Source: Gordionus sp. m RMFG-2023
Lineage: Eukaryota > Nematomorpha > Gordioida > Chordodea > Parachordodidae
Assembly (NCBI RefSeq): GCF_954871325.1
Contig: NC_088775.1
Coordinates: forward strand, 8,099,561 to 8,163,560
Reading direction: 5' to 3'
DNA: 64,000 nucleotides
In this document: in pieces, positions 1 through 55,569 of the stretch
Layout of the letters: each line of letters starts with the position of its first letter
Position numbering within the stretch: the stretch's first letter is position 1
Notes under the pieces: generated by a model
What the model was told of the DNA's origin: nothing
Database searches by the model: none
What the model saw: the letters and a program-made list of their open reading frames with translations, nothing else
Translations under genes and position numbers: made by a program

Positions 1-17
1 TTGTGCTTCTTTTGCAG

Positions 18-42907
<42,890 letters not shown>

Positions 42908-44583
42908 TATTGTATTATTAGGGCATAGAATTACAATTTATATGTTCCATTCAATACATCTTCCAGATACTAATGTTAAAGATCAATTCTATTCTAGCAA
43001 AAAAAACATCTCTTATTTATTTTATAAGTGTATTACGTTTATTTGATTTTTTTTTCCTTGGGGATGTTATAAATTACAATTTATATAATCTAATATATTA
43101 CAATGCCTTATTTTTTTTTAAATAAAAATAATATTTTATTTATAAAACGATAAAAATGGTTTGCGGTGTTGCCCTTTTTTTAAAAAAGGAACCAAAAATT
43201 TTAGCTTGTTAAGAAAAAAATAATAGATGGGCTATAATTAGTATATTTGTTTCTAGAATTTGGATAATCTACTGAAAAAGGTTCTTGTTCCGAGGTACAA
43301 ATTAGAGGGTCTATTTCCCGTTTTTGTTTTCATTGTTCCAGGGTTCATTTTCCTGTTTCAAAATTCTATTAGTAAGTAATGAAATATAATAAATCTAAAA
43401 ATAATAAAATAAATATCCCTTATAACCATTAAAATAAATCGTACATGTTGAACAATATATATATATATATATGTTGCCCTTTTGTGTTTTAGTTTTTTTT
43501 CCCTACGTTTATTTCCTTATACTCTCTAGTAAAGTTGTCATTTTTCTTAATCATAAATGAAAAAAAAAACACATTTCTCAAACTGAAACAAAAAAAAAAG
43601 GATTTAAAAAATAGAAAGATCTTAGCAATTTTAAATTTAGTAGTGATCTTCACAAACGGCCACTTCTTTCCTAAAACTTTTGAATTTTTAAAACCCTAGT
43701 CCTTAAAATCTGACATTCATCTAGGCTATGGAATTCCTTTATGTTCGACAAAAAATTTAAAATCTACAAAATGTCTTTTCGCACAAATCTTATCATCATC
43801 ACTAAGTAATATCTGTAATATTTAAGGATTTATATTTTAAATAAATTGGAAAAATAAAATCATTTAAATTATTAATATTTGTATTTACAAATATACAAAT
43901 ATCTCAATATATGATTTTAAGTATAAGATTCGCTGAACCCGATTTTAACCTGGTTTAGCGAATTTCCGGGTATGTCTCTGGTTTTTAGAAATTTAACATA
44001 AAGATTTTAAGTTCTGTTCGGGTTCAGTCTGCTCTGGATCGGGTTGGGTTCGAAACTCTGGTTAAGTGGGATATTTTTATTAGCTTAAAATTATATCTAC
44101 GCAAACCTGCTAGAAGTAAAATAGCTCTGCCCTTGACGCATGCGTAATACTTTTATAATAATTACAAATTGAATGTCATGTCACGAATCTAGTTTTCACC
44201 CATTTCATATCAAAAACAGGAAACGAAAGCATTTTATCTTTGTTTCGTTTCTTTAAAATTAAAGTATGACTCTTTTCCTTTCATTAACTCCGTTTAAATT
44301 AAAGATGTTATAATTATGATTATCATAATTTTTGTGAACATTCCGTGAACCCTGGTTCTATAACCTCCAAAACATTTAAATCTTGTTCCCATTCCGTTTC
44401 ACTAAAATCTCGTATCATCTGGTTCTGGAATATTCCTGGTCAATACTCTTTTCTAGATATTAAAAAAAAAATTATCACGAAGATTAGGGTATAATATTAG
44501 CGCTAAAAGTGAAAATAAAGGAACTTATCTTTTAAAACCCTTAGTTTTACCCATTTTTTAATTTTAGCCAAACAAATATTACC
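42908..44583. other. RyR 3' flank
   Basis: 3' UTR and intergenic DNA. Candidate polyadenylation signal AATAAA at 43121. A hAT-like terminus (the inverse of CAGAGACATACCCGG) ends at 43980, followed by GGGTTCGGTTC-type motifs (44010-44060). A short (TA)n lies near 43457. No coding sequence recognised. Confidence 0.6.
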
Positions 44584-47500
44584 TTTTCTCTTTAGCTTTA
44601 ACCTTTTCTGGTGGTAAGCTCCTTCAACATCTCTCTCCACTTTATGTTATTCATACAATCTCTTTTATCTAATTTATACTTATTTATATTGACTCTAACT
44701 TTATGGCCCCATTGAAGTTTTGGCCTTCCTCTTTTACGTTTGCCCATTCCAAACTCTCAACCTTATTTCCTATGTAGATAGGCCTTCTCATTGTGTGTTC
44801 ATACCACCTATGTCTGTTTACAATTAACTTAGTCTTAATGGGCACTACCTTTAAACTACTTAGTATTCTTGTACTGCTCACTTTATCCTTTCTTGTTACC
44901 CCAGCAATCATCCTCAGCATTCTCATCTCCATAGTTTGTAGACTTCTCTCGTCTGATTCTTTGGTTGGTCATGTTTCCGAACTATATAGATTAGTTGGTT
45001 GTACTATGGAACTGTAAATTTTTCCCTTTAATTTGTGTGGGATTCTTTTGTCAAATAGCACTCCAGATAAAGATCTCCACTTTTCTTTATCTCTTTTTCT
45101 ATTGTGCCGTTTGTTTGTAGTATAGTGGAGCCAAAATATTTGCAACTTTCAATTGCCGATATCTGCCATTCATTTATATTAATACTCTCTGTTTCTTCTC
45201 CTCCTATCACCATATATTCCGTCTTTTCTCTATTTACTTTTAGTCCGTGCTTTTCTAGGATATTTATCCAACTCACTAATTTTTCTTTCATTTCATGCTT
45301 GGATTCGACAAGTATCACTATCATTTGCAAATATCATATTCCACGGAACTGTCTGAGATATAGACTATGCTAATACATCTATTACTGCAATGAAGAGAAG
45401 TGGGCTGAGAGCCGACCCTTGATGAACTCCTTCGGCTATTGTGAAGCCTGCTGAAGTACCTGTTGTGCTACGGACCATTGTTGTATGGCCCATATACATA
45501 TCCTGTATTATTCTTATATATTTTCGGGAACCTTTTTGTGGCGTAGCGCCCACCAGATAGGTTTTCTTGGGATTCTATCAAAGGCCTTTTCTAGATCGAG
45601 AAAGTCAATATGTCTTTTTGTTCTTTTCCCTGTATTTTTCACTCATTTGCCTAATTGCGTGGATACCATCGGTTGTTGATCTACCAGGCATAAAGCCAAA
45701 CTGAGTCTCTCCTATTTTGATTATATCTCTTAATCTTTTTTCTATTATTTTTTCGTATAGTTTTAGACAGTGTGACATTAGTTTTATGCCCCTGTAATTT
45801 TGACAATTATGTGGATCCACTTTATTTTTGAAGATAGGAACTAGATAGCTCTGCCTCCATTTTTGGGGAACCTCTTCATTTCCAAGTATCTTATTGTATA
45901 GATTTGTGAGGAGATGTATTCCATCATCTCCTAGTGCTTTAAAGCTTTCTATTGGAATATCGTCTGGACCCCTAGCTTTGTTGTTTTTCATATGCTTGAG
46001 GCATGTGATTATTTCTTGTTGTGTTATAGGTTGTACAAGGTTTTGACAAGGGGAGTGTTCGTCTAGATGCAGTATGTGCGGATTAAAGTTGAGAAGCTCC
46101 TGAAAATATTCTTTCCATCTATTCATTATTTCTTTTTCCTTTATTATCAATTTTCCATCTTTATTCTTGATTACTTTCGGAGCTCGGTTTATATCTCTAG
46201 AATTTTTTTCTCGCTGTTCGGCTAATCTGTATATTTTATTTTGCCCTTCTTTGGCATGTAGTTCTTCAAACATGTCATTGTATGCCATAGATTTGGCCCT
46301 AGCCACCGCCTTTGTAGCTAATCTCTTGGATTTTTTGTATCTTGTCTTGTCATCTGGGTTTTTAGATTTGTACCATATTTTATAAAGGGTTTTTTTCTGC
46401 TGTATAGTGGTTTGTAATTCCACCACCATAGTTCTTTGTATGATTTGTTACCTCCCCTTGTCAAGCCTAGTGTCAATTTGGCAGTGTCTATTAATCTGGA
46501 AAAGGTTTGTCCACATTTTTTCACTGACTTGTGAGGAATCTATTGTTTCAATGTTTGCATTGATTGCAAGGGCATCTGTCATTGTTTTTAATTTGTCCCA
46601 TTTGATGCATGGTTCCAGTTTTATCTTGTTTTGAGTGGATTTATTTGAGATGTGTGACTCCATGACTAGTAGCTTGTGTTGTGCTGCGATATCTTCTCCT
46701 GGAATGACTTTGCAGTCTATTACATCTTTTAATCTTCTGCGAGAGATTAGCATGTAATCTATCTGTGTTTTCCTTGTACCACTTTCATATGTTATTAGAT
46801 GACTGTCTTTTTTCTTATAGTAGGTGTTGGTTAAGGCAAGGTCGAAAGCTTGCGCAAATTTCAGTACATGCTCTCCTTCATCATTTCTTTCTCCATATTC
46901 AAAACCACCATGTTGCCTTTGGTAGCTATCTCTTGCTGCGCATTTAAGTCACCACCAATTATGACTAGGTCATCCTTGGGGATTTCCATTACAGCTTCAT
47001 CAAGGATACATCTTTCTCTTCTTCCTTGCAACCCGTTTGAGGGGCATATGAAAGTATGTGTAGTATTGATTGACCAATGCAGAATTTTGTCTTCATTAGT
47101 CTATCAGAGATCCTGTTGACTTCTACTACTGAGGTGGTTAGATCTTGACTGAGGATGATTCCAACACAGTTCATATTGCTAACAAGTCCATTATAGTACA
47201 ATTTATACCCATCTCCAATCATCAAAGTCTTCTGTCCCTTCCATTTCGTCTCTTGTATGCACGCTATATCAACTTTTCTCTTGTTCAACATTGATGCCAA
47301 TTCTCTCGCCTTACCTTTAAGCGTCCAAATTTTCAAACTTGCTAATCTTGTCTTCTTTGCTTTGACCTATATTTTACTTTTCACAGTATGGAGGTCTGCA
47401 CCCTGCGCGTCGCTTGGAGGGAACGCCCCAGCTTTCATATTCATATTTCCATTTGTTTCCTTCATTTTGTTTATTGGACAGGTATCCTTGTCATCCGGCT

Positions 47501-47686
47501 GTCCAGGCCTGTCGGTGACCTGGGTGTCATCTCTTAGTTCCGAAATTTATCTTACCATATGTCTTTACACATCAGTCATCGAAGAAAAACTTTAAAGTTT
47601 TTATTCTCTTTACCAGGATTGAACCTGAGTCCTTCTTCGTCCTTCTGTTTCTAAGCATAATCTAACCCATTAGGCCACCCCGGCGA
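44584..47686 (-). mobile_element. RTE-type LINE, near full length, decayed
   Basis: Flanked by perfect 19-bp target duplications starting TAGCCAAACAAATATTACC (44565-44583 and 47687-47705). Reading on the minus strand: a tRNA-like 5' end (about 47685-47613), a leader, an apurinic-type endonuclease (46989-47336, with VDIACIQETKWKGQ), a linker (46448-46753, DCKVIPGEDIAAQHKLLV), reverse transcriptase (45605-46429, KARGPDDIPIESFKALG, WRQSYLVPIFKNK, NYRGIKLMSHCLKLYEKII, QFGFMPGRST; then 45365-45553, HQGSALSPLLFI), and a C-terminal part (44684-44932, MRMLRMIAGVTRKDK). Total 3.1 kb is normal for RTE. Frameshifts divide the coding region into at least six frames, and the catalytic FADD block near 45330 reads FAND, so this copy is dead. 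No poly-A tail is seen at the 3' end. Confidence 0.92.
47613..47685 (-). other. tRNA-like segment at LINE 5' end
   Basis: Minus strand starts GCCGGGGTGGCCTAATGG. TGGCCTAATGG at positions 8-18 of the segment matches a pol III A box, and GGTTCAATCCT at about 60-70 matches a B box, with spacing as in a tRNA with a longer variable region. The acceptor stem and anticodon arm do not fold convincingly, so this is a tRNA-derived promoter-like sequence rather than a working tRNA gene. It lies just inside the target duplication, so it moved together with the LINE. Confidence 0.7.
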
Positions 47687-47705
47687 TAGCCAAACAAATA
47701 TTACC

Positions 47706-47856
47706 TAAACTTCGAAATTTCACCTGAAGAGGGCAAAACCTTTCCGCCAAGTTTTGGTGAAATCTCTAAGGCCAGGAAATATTTGTTTAGCTAAAATTCT
47801 GATTTTACCTGCTTTTAAATAATTAGCCTAAATTAATGTCTAACAACATTTAAATT
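47706..47856. mobile_element. Right half of a MITE split by the LINE
   Basis: GGCCAGGAAATATTTGTTTAGC, AAAATTCTGATTTTACC and a terminal CTAACAAC resemble the right half of the hAT-type MITE family; the part before the LINE (about 44525-44583) resembles the left arm. The LINE target site TAGCCAAACAAATATTACC is itself part of the MITE arm. The left terminus of this copy is not clear. Confidence 0.5.
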
Positions 47857-49655
47857 TGATCACGAATATTAAGAAGTTTCCCGTACATCCAAACATGATA
47901 CAGAAATTTGAGAACTGTGTATTTCGACATGAACAAAAAAAACCTACCTTTTAATAATTCTTAGCCGATAAATAATAAATTATTTTTTTATATAATCACT
48001 ACAGTGACCTCCAATATTAAAATACTACCCATTGGGCGAAGCTTTTAGTGTATATATCTGCATCTTGCGAAAAGTAAAAATAGAGTAGAAGGTAAGGTTA
48101 TATATACTTAGATTTATCAAGCTTCAGCTACATTAAATAAACGCTCGACATTTTCTTATATGCGAAAAACCAAAATGGAAGGAAGGAAAGGCAAACATGG
48201 GAAAATCATTTAAATGTTAAATATAATAGGATGAAGATTCGTCTTATATTTGTCATAAACCTTAATAAGATAGATGGCAAATTATGAACTCTAGATCCTC
48301 ACCCCCACCCCTACTCTTTTGGTTGTGAGAATAGTGAAATAAGAAAATTTTAAACACGATAAGAAGAAAATGGTGATTCTAAAATAAATTATACCAGGAA
48401 GTTATATGAATAGACATGTTGGAAGGAAAGATATGTGAAAATTAATATGCAGGAGGAAAGTGGAATCGATAAAATTGGGAGGGCCTCCTTTGATCGTAAG
48501 ATTTATATCGTATTTTCGTCTTTTATAGTCCATTTCGGTCAAAATGGAGGACATCATTATTAATACAAATATTTATGCAGGTAATTATTCTATTTATGCG
48601 TTTATTTAATATGTCGGATTTATGCAAGTAATATTTTAACAATTTTACGATATAATCTTATAATTTGAAACTAATAAACCGACCAATCAGAAAAGGGATC
48701 ATAGTTAAGCAAATCATAAAATTGAAGGTACATATGATAAAATTTGATTCGAATCAAATTCTATTAATTAATTCACCCCACAAATATTTTTTAAGTTCGG
48801 TCAAAATTCTGAATCTGAAACATCGCCAATTATAGGAAAGTAGAGGAATTTCAATAATCATAATACTATTTTAAGTAGGTATGATTACATGCGAAATCTA
48901 ATATTTTCTATATATTAGCAAGTCTAAATATAAGGCCTATTAAACAAAGTATAAAACGTCTCTTAACTTGGCCACATATTGACAAGACTACAGGGAACAT
49001 GGTTTGAGAACTAGATATCAGAGCAAAAGATAGAACTGTGGGCCTTAAATAAATGTTGAGCATGTATAAAACGAAATAACAATATGTAAGATTGATAATA
49101 AATGACGCGCCAAAAACAATCATAATTACCAATCAAAATTTTAAAGAATTGTTGATATTAAAATTCAAAATATCAAATTGCTGACATCACTGGATTAGAA
49201 AAAACATTCCTCATAGAATATTACCACGTTTTAGTTTGACATTAATTTTTGATTTTTTTTTACATCTTTCTCATAATTTTATATATAAAAAAGAAGAAAT
49301 TAAATGTTTTGAAATGATGATTTATTAAATTTTAACAAATTTTATTTTTTTTATTTTTAGAAAATATTCTTGAAATCCTTTGATTTGTGATAATGGGATG
49401 ATATTTCGAATTCCCTTTAAAATATTGGAATGGTAAAACTTTTAATATTATATTATCTCAATCTTTTTCAAATAATGACCAAATAAAATAAGTTTTGAAT
49501 CATTTTAAATCACTTTGTTGAAAATAACCGATATGAGGTAAGGGATCCAAATTTTTAAAAGTGTTTTTTTTACAATAAATAGGAAATCAGATATCCAAAT
49601 TTTTTTAAATTTTATTATTTACCAAGAAACTTGAACCCTATTCTAAATACCGTAG
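47857..49655. other. Intergenic, AT-rich
   Basis: No gene, RNA or repeat recognised. The first exon and promoter of the LRR gene at 49656 should lie in or before this stretch, but I could not identify it. Confidence 0.5.
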
Positions 49656-51474
49656 GAAGTATCAATACCATCTCAACGAATATTACCACTATGTCATCTT
49701 AATCGGGGTACTAAACTTATTCATCTATAATGTAAACGCCCAAGCTTTCAAAGACCAGTTCGACATTTCTAACGGGCTAAAATCCTGTCCTGTATCGGAT
49801 AACTGCATTTGCGTCTCATGGCAACCGCTAGTTATAGAATGCAAAAATCTTAAATTCTCGGATTTAATTGTTGCACTAAATCCGGTGAGAGAAATCCCAA
49901 TAAAATCCTTGAAAATTGAAAAATGTTTTGGAGATCTCTCTAACGCTTCCTTCGCGCGGATGATAGTTAGGAAATTTATCATTTTTGATTGTACGATCCC
50001 CCACATGGTTATAGATCCGTTTCATCAATTGAGAGATGTTGAGATATTCGAAATCGAAAAGACTCTTATACCAATTTGGGAGTCAGATGGAGATTTATTG
50101 CAAAGCATAGCTCCCACTGTGTTGGAATTAACGATCAGTTATTCTAAAATAGAAATTTTTTACCCAACAACATTTGCAAACATGGTACAACTTGAGAAGC
50201 TTAGCCTGGAGGGAAATCAAATCGGGAGTATGGATGCCAGATTAACATATGATTTGTTAAATCTTAAGAGTTTAAACCTTGCTCATAATAAATTATTACA
50301 TCTAACATACAGAACTTTTGCCTTCAACGATAAGTTAGATTCTTTGGATCTGAGTTTTAACTATCTCACCACATTAGTACCCGAAGTGTTCAAGGCTGCT
50401 AGGTTTAAGAGGATCAAATTGGAAAATAACAATTGGGAGTGCACATGTCAAATGAAGGGCATAATATCGCTTCTAAGTGATATGTCAAAAGATGGGGCAC
50501 TTATTACTGGTAGTTGCATGTCACCTAAAGAATTAAATGGCAAGGAATTAACATCTGTCCAACAATTAATAGAGGGAAGTTGCAAAGATTTCAAAATGCC
50601 TCCCCCCGAGGCCTATCCTACAAAAGAAATTAGAACTATATATCCTTACACTTTTACTAGATGGTCAAAGAAGGTTACTTCGCTATCGCCAACTTCAAAG
50701 GAAACCACTGTTAAGGAAACATTGCCCTCAGATGTTGCTAAAAAGAAAATCATGGGAAGAAATGGGCTTAGGGAAAACTTTTTCACATATACTACTGAAC
50801 TGAAAGGCAGCGAAGTAACCAATGTAACGAGCAGGTCCACCACAATCTCAACAAAGGTTACAAAAAAATCCTCCATAATTATAATTGATGTAACAACCAG
50901 GGTCTCTACATCCATGGTAAACAAAACTGACTCCTTACCTCATGAAACAGATACTCCACTCCAAGTTACACAGAGCTCAAGTATTTTATCTAAGGAATCT
51001 ACGTCTTTGAAGATCCACCCAACTGAGTCTATGAATTTTAACCAATCACAAGGAATCGTTTCAAAATTAAGTTTTAACACCATATCAAATAGTGGCAACA
51101 TTTCTAAAACTCCAACTCGTTCTAATATTCATTTGACAACAAAACTTAACTACGCCGTTGATATAGTACAAATTACTAGTGTAGGTAGTAAAAACACTTC
51201 TATGAACTTTAATAAGATAAAAATTTTGGTGGAAAACGCCACAGTTACTCCCAGATTGGTTTCATTTGAAACAACGATTTTGGATATACCCATTACACCT
51301 TTGAATTACTCTGAGGCCAGTGAAAAGTCTCATGTTATTGGTTCCGAAAAACGCAAAGATAATTCTTTAACGTGGGGTAAAGCGGCAGTTGGATTTATCT
51401 ATTTCCTAGATGCAATAGTAGTATGTGCTATACTTATCACCATAGTTTTTATATGTTATTACAAGTTTTCTTAA
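49656..51474 (+). CDS. LRR single-pass membrane protein, last exon
   Basis: The frame is open from 49609 to the stop at 51472-51474, about 605 codons, but has no in-frame ATG near its beginning. An acceptor at 49654-49655 (CCGTAG|G) or 49658-49659 suggests an upstream first exon. In order: a hydrophobic signal peptide (VILIGVLNLFIYNVNAQA); an N-cap with the Cys pattern CPVSDNCIC; about five leucine-rich repeats (LEKLSLEGNQIGSMD, LKSLNLAHNKLLHLTYR, LDSLDLSFNYLTTLVPE); a C-cap (NNWECTCQMKG to EGSC); a ~240-residue Ser/Thr-rich stem with many possible glycosylation sites; one TM helix (VVCAILITIVFICYY) and a two- or three-residue tail. So: a type I surface protein with an extracellular LRR domain, likely for adhesion or ligand binding. 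No orthologue recognised. AATAAA signals occur at about 51751. Confidence 0.88.
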
Positions 51475-52409
51475 AATTAACTCATGTCATAAAAATGTAT
51501 CCTAGTCTCTATAATACTACATCGATATCATGTATAAACTGTATGTATATAAAGAATCATTTAGAAAATTAATTTCAGTAAAATAGAATTTATATTTATT
51601 ATAAAATAGTATTCATAATTCATTTACATATAAAATTATAGAATTAATGATTTTTTTAAAATATAAAATCGTCTTTTATTTCTTTTTTGTATTAATATAA
51701 TTTATTTTTATCTTTGATTTACTTGTTATATATAACATATTACTACTATAAATAAAGCTTAAGTTAAATATTTTCAACTCATGCCATTAAAATTTACATT
51801 CACCCTCTAGTGTCACCCCTCTCCAGATGTTGCCATTCTTCTCCTCAAGGCAAATAAGTCAATTATTTAAGCATATTTAAGTCAAATGAGATATAAATTT
51901 ATCTCTGCACTAAAAACAAAATTAATAACAATATTTTAAATAAGAAATGTTTAAGTTAAAAAGTAAAAGTTAATTTTAATATTAATAAAAATAAATCTTT
52001 ATCAAATATATATATATTTTTTATATTTTACAAATAATATCTTTAGGGATATAAAAAGAATCAATGAACAATAAATCGATCACTATACCAATTAATAAAA
52101 ATGATTAAATTTTATTTTAAAAACCATTTTTAATATATCTTACATATCTCTCAAACCTTTAATTAACCCTATCACATATATCTTCTTACCTTTAATCCTA
52201 CATATACTTGTTTAACTTTAAATATATTACATCCAATGAAAAAGTTCCTTGAGATGGGTCATTATTCATTTCGAATTGTGAATAGATGCAAACTAATAGT
52301 TAGAATAAAATACATTATTTTCTTTAGGATCTGAATATATTTTTTTAAATTTTAATATTTAGATTTGTAATCATTTTATTGGATAAGGTAGTTTTATATG
52401 TATATGTTG

Positions 52410-52745
52410 TCAATGTTTCAAATTTTAATCATTTTTTAAGGGCTTTTTTTTTTAAAATTTAAAAATCGCATATTACTGGAAATGTATTGCATGTTTAGAA
52501 TACCTATCTTATGAATTGTAAATAATTTTTCCGTTAACCTTTCTGTCATTTAATATAAAATATGTATGGGAAAAAGAAAAAATTTATAGCCAAGTTGTCT
52601 GAAATTTATAGGGGTAGATATTCCAAACATGATAGAATACATGGTAAAATCAAATTGTTAAATTTAAAAGAACACATCCAAAAAATGACCTAACGTTTAA
52701 AAAATAACACATTGCCGAAAAAAGCATTGCTGCTAACATATATAT
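52410..52745. repeat. Palindromic repeat, related to RyR-intron MITEs
   Basis: ATTACTGGAAATGTATTGCAT at left and GATAGAATACATGGTAAAAT at right form mirror arms; the tail AACACATTGCCGAAAAAAGC then CTAACATATATA is shared with 36040-36090 and 13330-13375. Confidence 0.6.
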
Positions 52746-53924
52746 TTTTTTTAAATGAATTTTTTGTACCTTTATAAAAACTATTATAACTTTTAATATT
52801 TGTTCTTTAAACACATTTTTAAAATAATTATCATGTTTTGGAAAAAAGTAATTAATATTATTAAATTGAAAATAAAAGATTTTTTTTTTTTTAAATGGAT
52901 GAGATACTTTATCTTCTCTAGGGTGATTTGTACCCTTTTTTTAAAAAAATTTTATTATTATTTTTTTATCTCATTTCTCTTTTATACATACATATTTTTA
53001 AATTCATTTAATATATTATTAGTTTTTTTATATATTTTTTTAAAATTATAATTCGTAAATAAAAGTTAATTTAATTTTGAGATATCTTAATTATGGTTAG
53101 GTTGTGCTATCAAAACTCAAATAGATACAAAATTTTCTTTTCAACTGGCTAGTAAGAAAACCCTTTAAAATGGAAATTAAATTAAAATAAAAAACTTATA
53201 ATAAAAGGAGGAAAATAAAGAGACGAATGAAATAAGAGTTTGTGATATTGGCCTTCGGTTCATTATAACAAATAGCCATAAAATTCTTTTTTTGAAGAAT
53301 TTAATGTTCATATTCATTTTATTTACGATTTTACAAATTATTTCGTAATTATATATATTTTTTTAATTGTTCACTACTTTTGGAAACTTTGTTCCTATAG
53401 ATGCGGTGCAATTGCCAATTATATTATCTTTTAATTAAATTTTTTAAAATTAATTTCCCAAATATTTAACGTAACATTTCATAGTTAAAATGATTTTAGA
53501 AAATAATTTTTTTTTTAATCCTATTTAAAATATCGGTATTTTATCGTCATAAAGTTAGCTTACTTTTACTATTGGATAATGAATAATCTGTATATATTGT
53601 ATATATATTGGAATTACGCAATTATCCAATTTTGATTGAAAATCTTTATTAATTAATCATTATTATATAGTATACCTATTTTACTAATAGTAAATATATG
53701 GTAAATTAAGAAATCTTACCATTTTAGAGAGAGTTCGATCAAAAACTTTTGAGATATTCCTAATTTATCTATTGGAAATTGGCGAAATGACAAAGATATT
53801 AATCAATTCATTGCATGTATTGTCTGATTATGCAAAATAACACATATAGCAGGGTAATTATTATCATTTACAATCTCAGTGAGGCTCAAAAAATATTTTC
53901 TTAATAAATTTTTTTCCTTAGAAC

Positions 53925-54290
53925 TTCAAAATGACCCTTTTTTTAAAGTTAACATTTTCAAATTTTCAAGTGGGGGATTCTTCAAATATTTTAGGGGGCT
54001 CGACCCCTGATCCCCCTCAGTGACGTTACGCTACTGCTGATTAGGTTCTAAATGTAAAACTAATTTTGCTCTAATTGGCAAGGCTGATTTAGTTCGAAAT
54101 GACAAAACTCACTTTTCTCTAAATGACATTTTGGCTCTAAATCATAACACTGATTTGTCTCTAAATGACAAAGGCTGATTGAACCTCTTTTTTTTGCTAA
54201 CATTTCAAAATGAACTTTTTTTAGCTAACATTTTCAAAATTGTTAGACCCCCATCCCCTCCTCTAGTGATTTTAATGACAAGTAGGCATT
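53925..54290. repeat. Direct-repeat element with ~30-bp tandem core
   Basis: AAAATGACCC...TAACATTTTCAAA near 53930 recurs at about 54200 (AAAATGAACT...TAACATTTTCAAA), both followed by C/G-rich blocks (GGGGGCTCGACCCC; ACCCCCATCCCCTCC). Between them are degenerate tandem units with CTAAATGACA. Non-coding. Confidence 0.5.
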
Positions 54291-55569
54291 TTAAAAAATT
54301 GTAAAACATAATCTTGAATTATTTTTTAGCTTAACCGTAATTATTTTTTTAGTCGTAAGATAGATAAATATCCTACACGATACAATTCGATACCTTATAT
54401 TGTATCATTATCATATTTTTTTTGTTACAAACACACCTAATACCTAATTAATTGTAACCGCAATATTTTCTAAAATTTATAATTATTCACTTTTGATTTT
54501 CAGCTGGTATATAAAACAGTTGTTTATTTAATTTATTCGCGTTCAAACTATTATAATATTGGGCTCCACTCATTGATAAATAATTTAACTTGACATAAAA
54601 AAAAGAGTAATAATGTTGTGAGACTCAAAAAAAACATGGCGTTTTAATTACTCTGAAAAGTGTCACCACTCAGTTTTTTATATAAAAAAATTATTTAATA
54701 TTAATTTTATTAAAGGATATTAAGATCCTAGCATACTCATAATTTTTAAAAATTTTAATTTCGTCATTTTTTTTATAGAAAATTAAGATCAAATATGCCC
54801 AAATTTGACAATAAATAACTCAGTATTCTCAAATTATTTTAGAAACAGGTAACCCGGGCATCACTACTATGTAGTCTGGCCCGTTAATTTTTTGCCTGGC
54901 CGGTCCAAATTTTTTTTTAGAACCGGGCCGGATAACGGGACGGGTATTGCAGACCCCCAATTCTGAGATCTTTTGACATATTAAGGTTTAATTTTAAAAA
55001 TTCCAATCGCGATTGCATTAAGAATAAATATATATTGCGAACATTTATTAAAAGAAAAAAAAAGCATGCTCAATAATAAAGTTACCATTACCAACATAAG
55101 TTCCTAAATCAAAATATAAGCCCTAAATGTTTTTAAAGAATATTTTTATTATATTTTTAAGTGAGAGAGAGTTGGCTTAAAATAGGGGAAGGGTAGGGGC
55201 AATTTACCTTCAATTTTTTAAAGGGAGATAGGCAATGTAAAGTAAAAATAAGATACAAAAATAAGTGGTAAAAATGATTATAATTTATTAAATAGATATT
55301 TATTTCGATTTTAACAGGTAATTATATTTTAAATAATTTATTCACAGATAACAATTTTAGTTTAATTTATACACGTTCGTGGTTGATTTTCGAATTATTG
55401 TTAGTATAATAGCTAGTTGATTACCACAAACTAGTGTTTATTCTGATTATGATGCCTGAAAGAGTTTTAATAAGGATTTTGCTAGGAGGTTATAAATATT
55501 GGTTAATTATTATACAATTTATTATTAATATTTTGGAAGAAAACTTCGATTATAGGAGGTTGGGGTGGT

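Larger units (their letters stand above)
51475..55569. other. Intergenic, AT-rich with repeat fragments
   Basis: No genes. Contains a repeat at 52410-52745 related to 35690-36095 and 25514-25856; a non-autonomous element of unclear type around 53925-54290 with degenerate ~30-bp units (GACAAAGGCTGATT, TCTAAATGACA) at 54040-54180; and a GGCCCG/CCGG-rich hAT-like fragment at 54845-54960. Confidence 0.6.

Noticed and set aside
47613-47685. A functional tRNA gene
   Set aside because: A and B boxes fit, but the acceptor and anticodon stems do not pair well, and it sits inside the LINE's target duplications.
48908-49132. 74-codon minus-strand frame between the LINE and the LRR gene
   Set aside because: Composition like non-coding flanks, no motif, no splice or start context.
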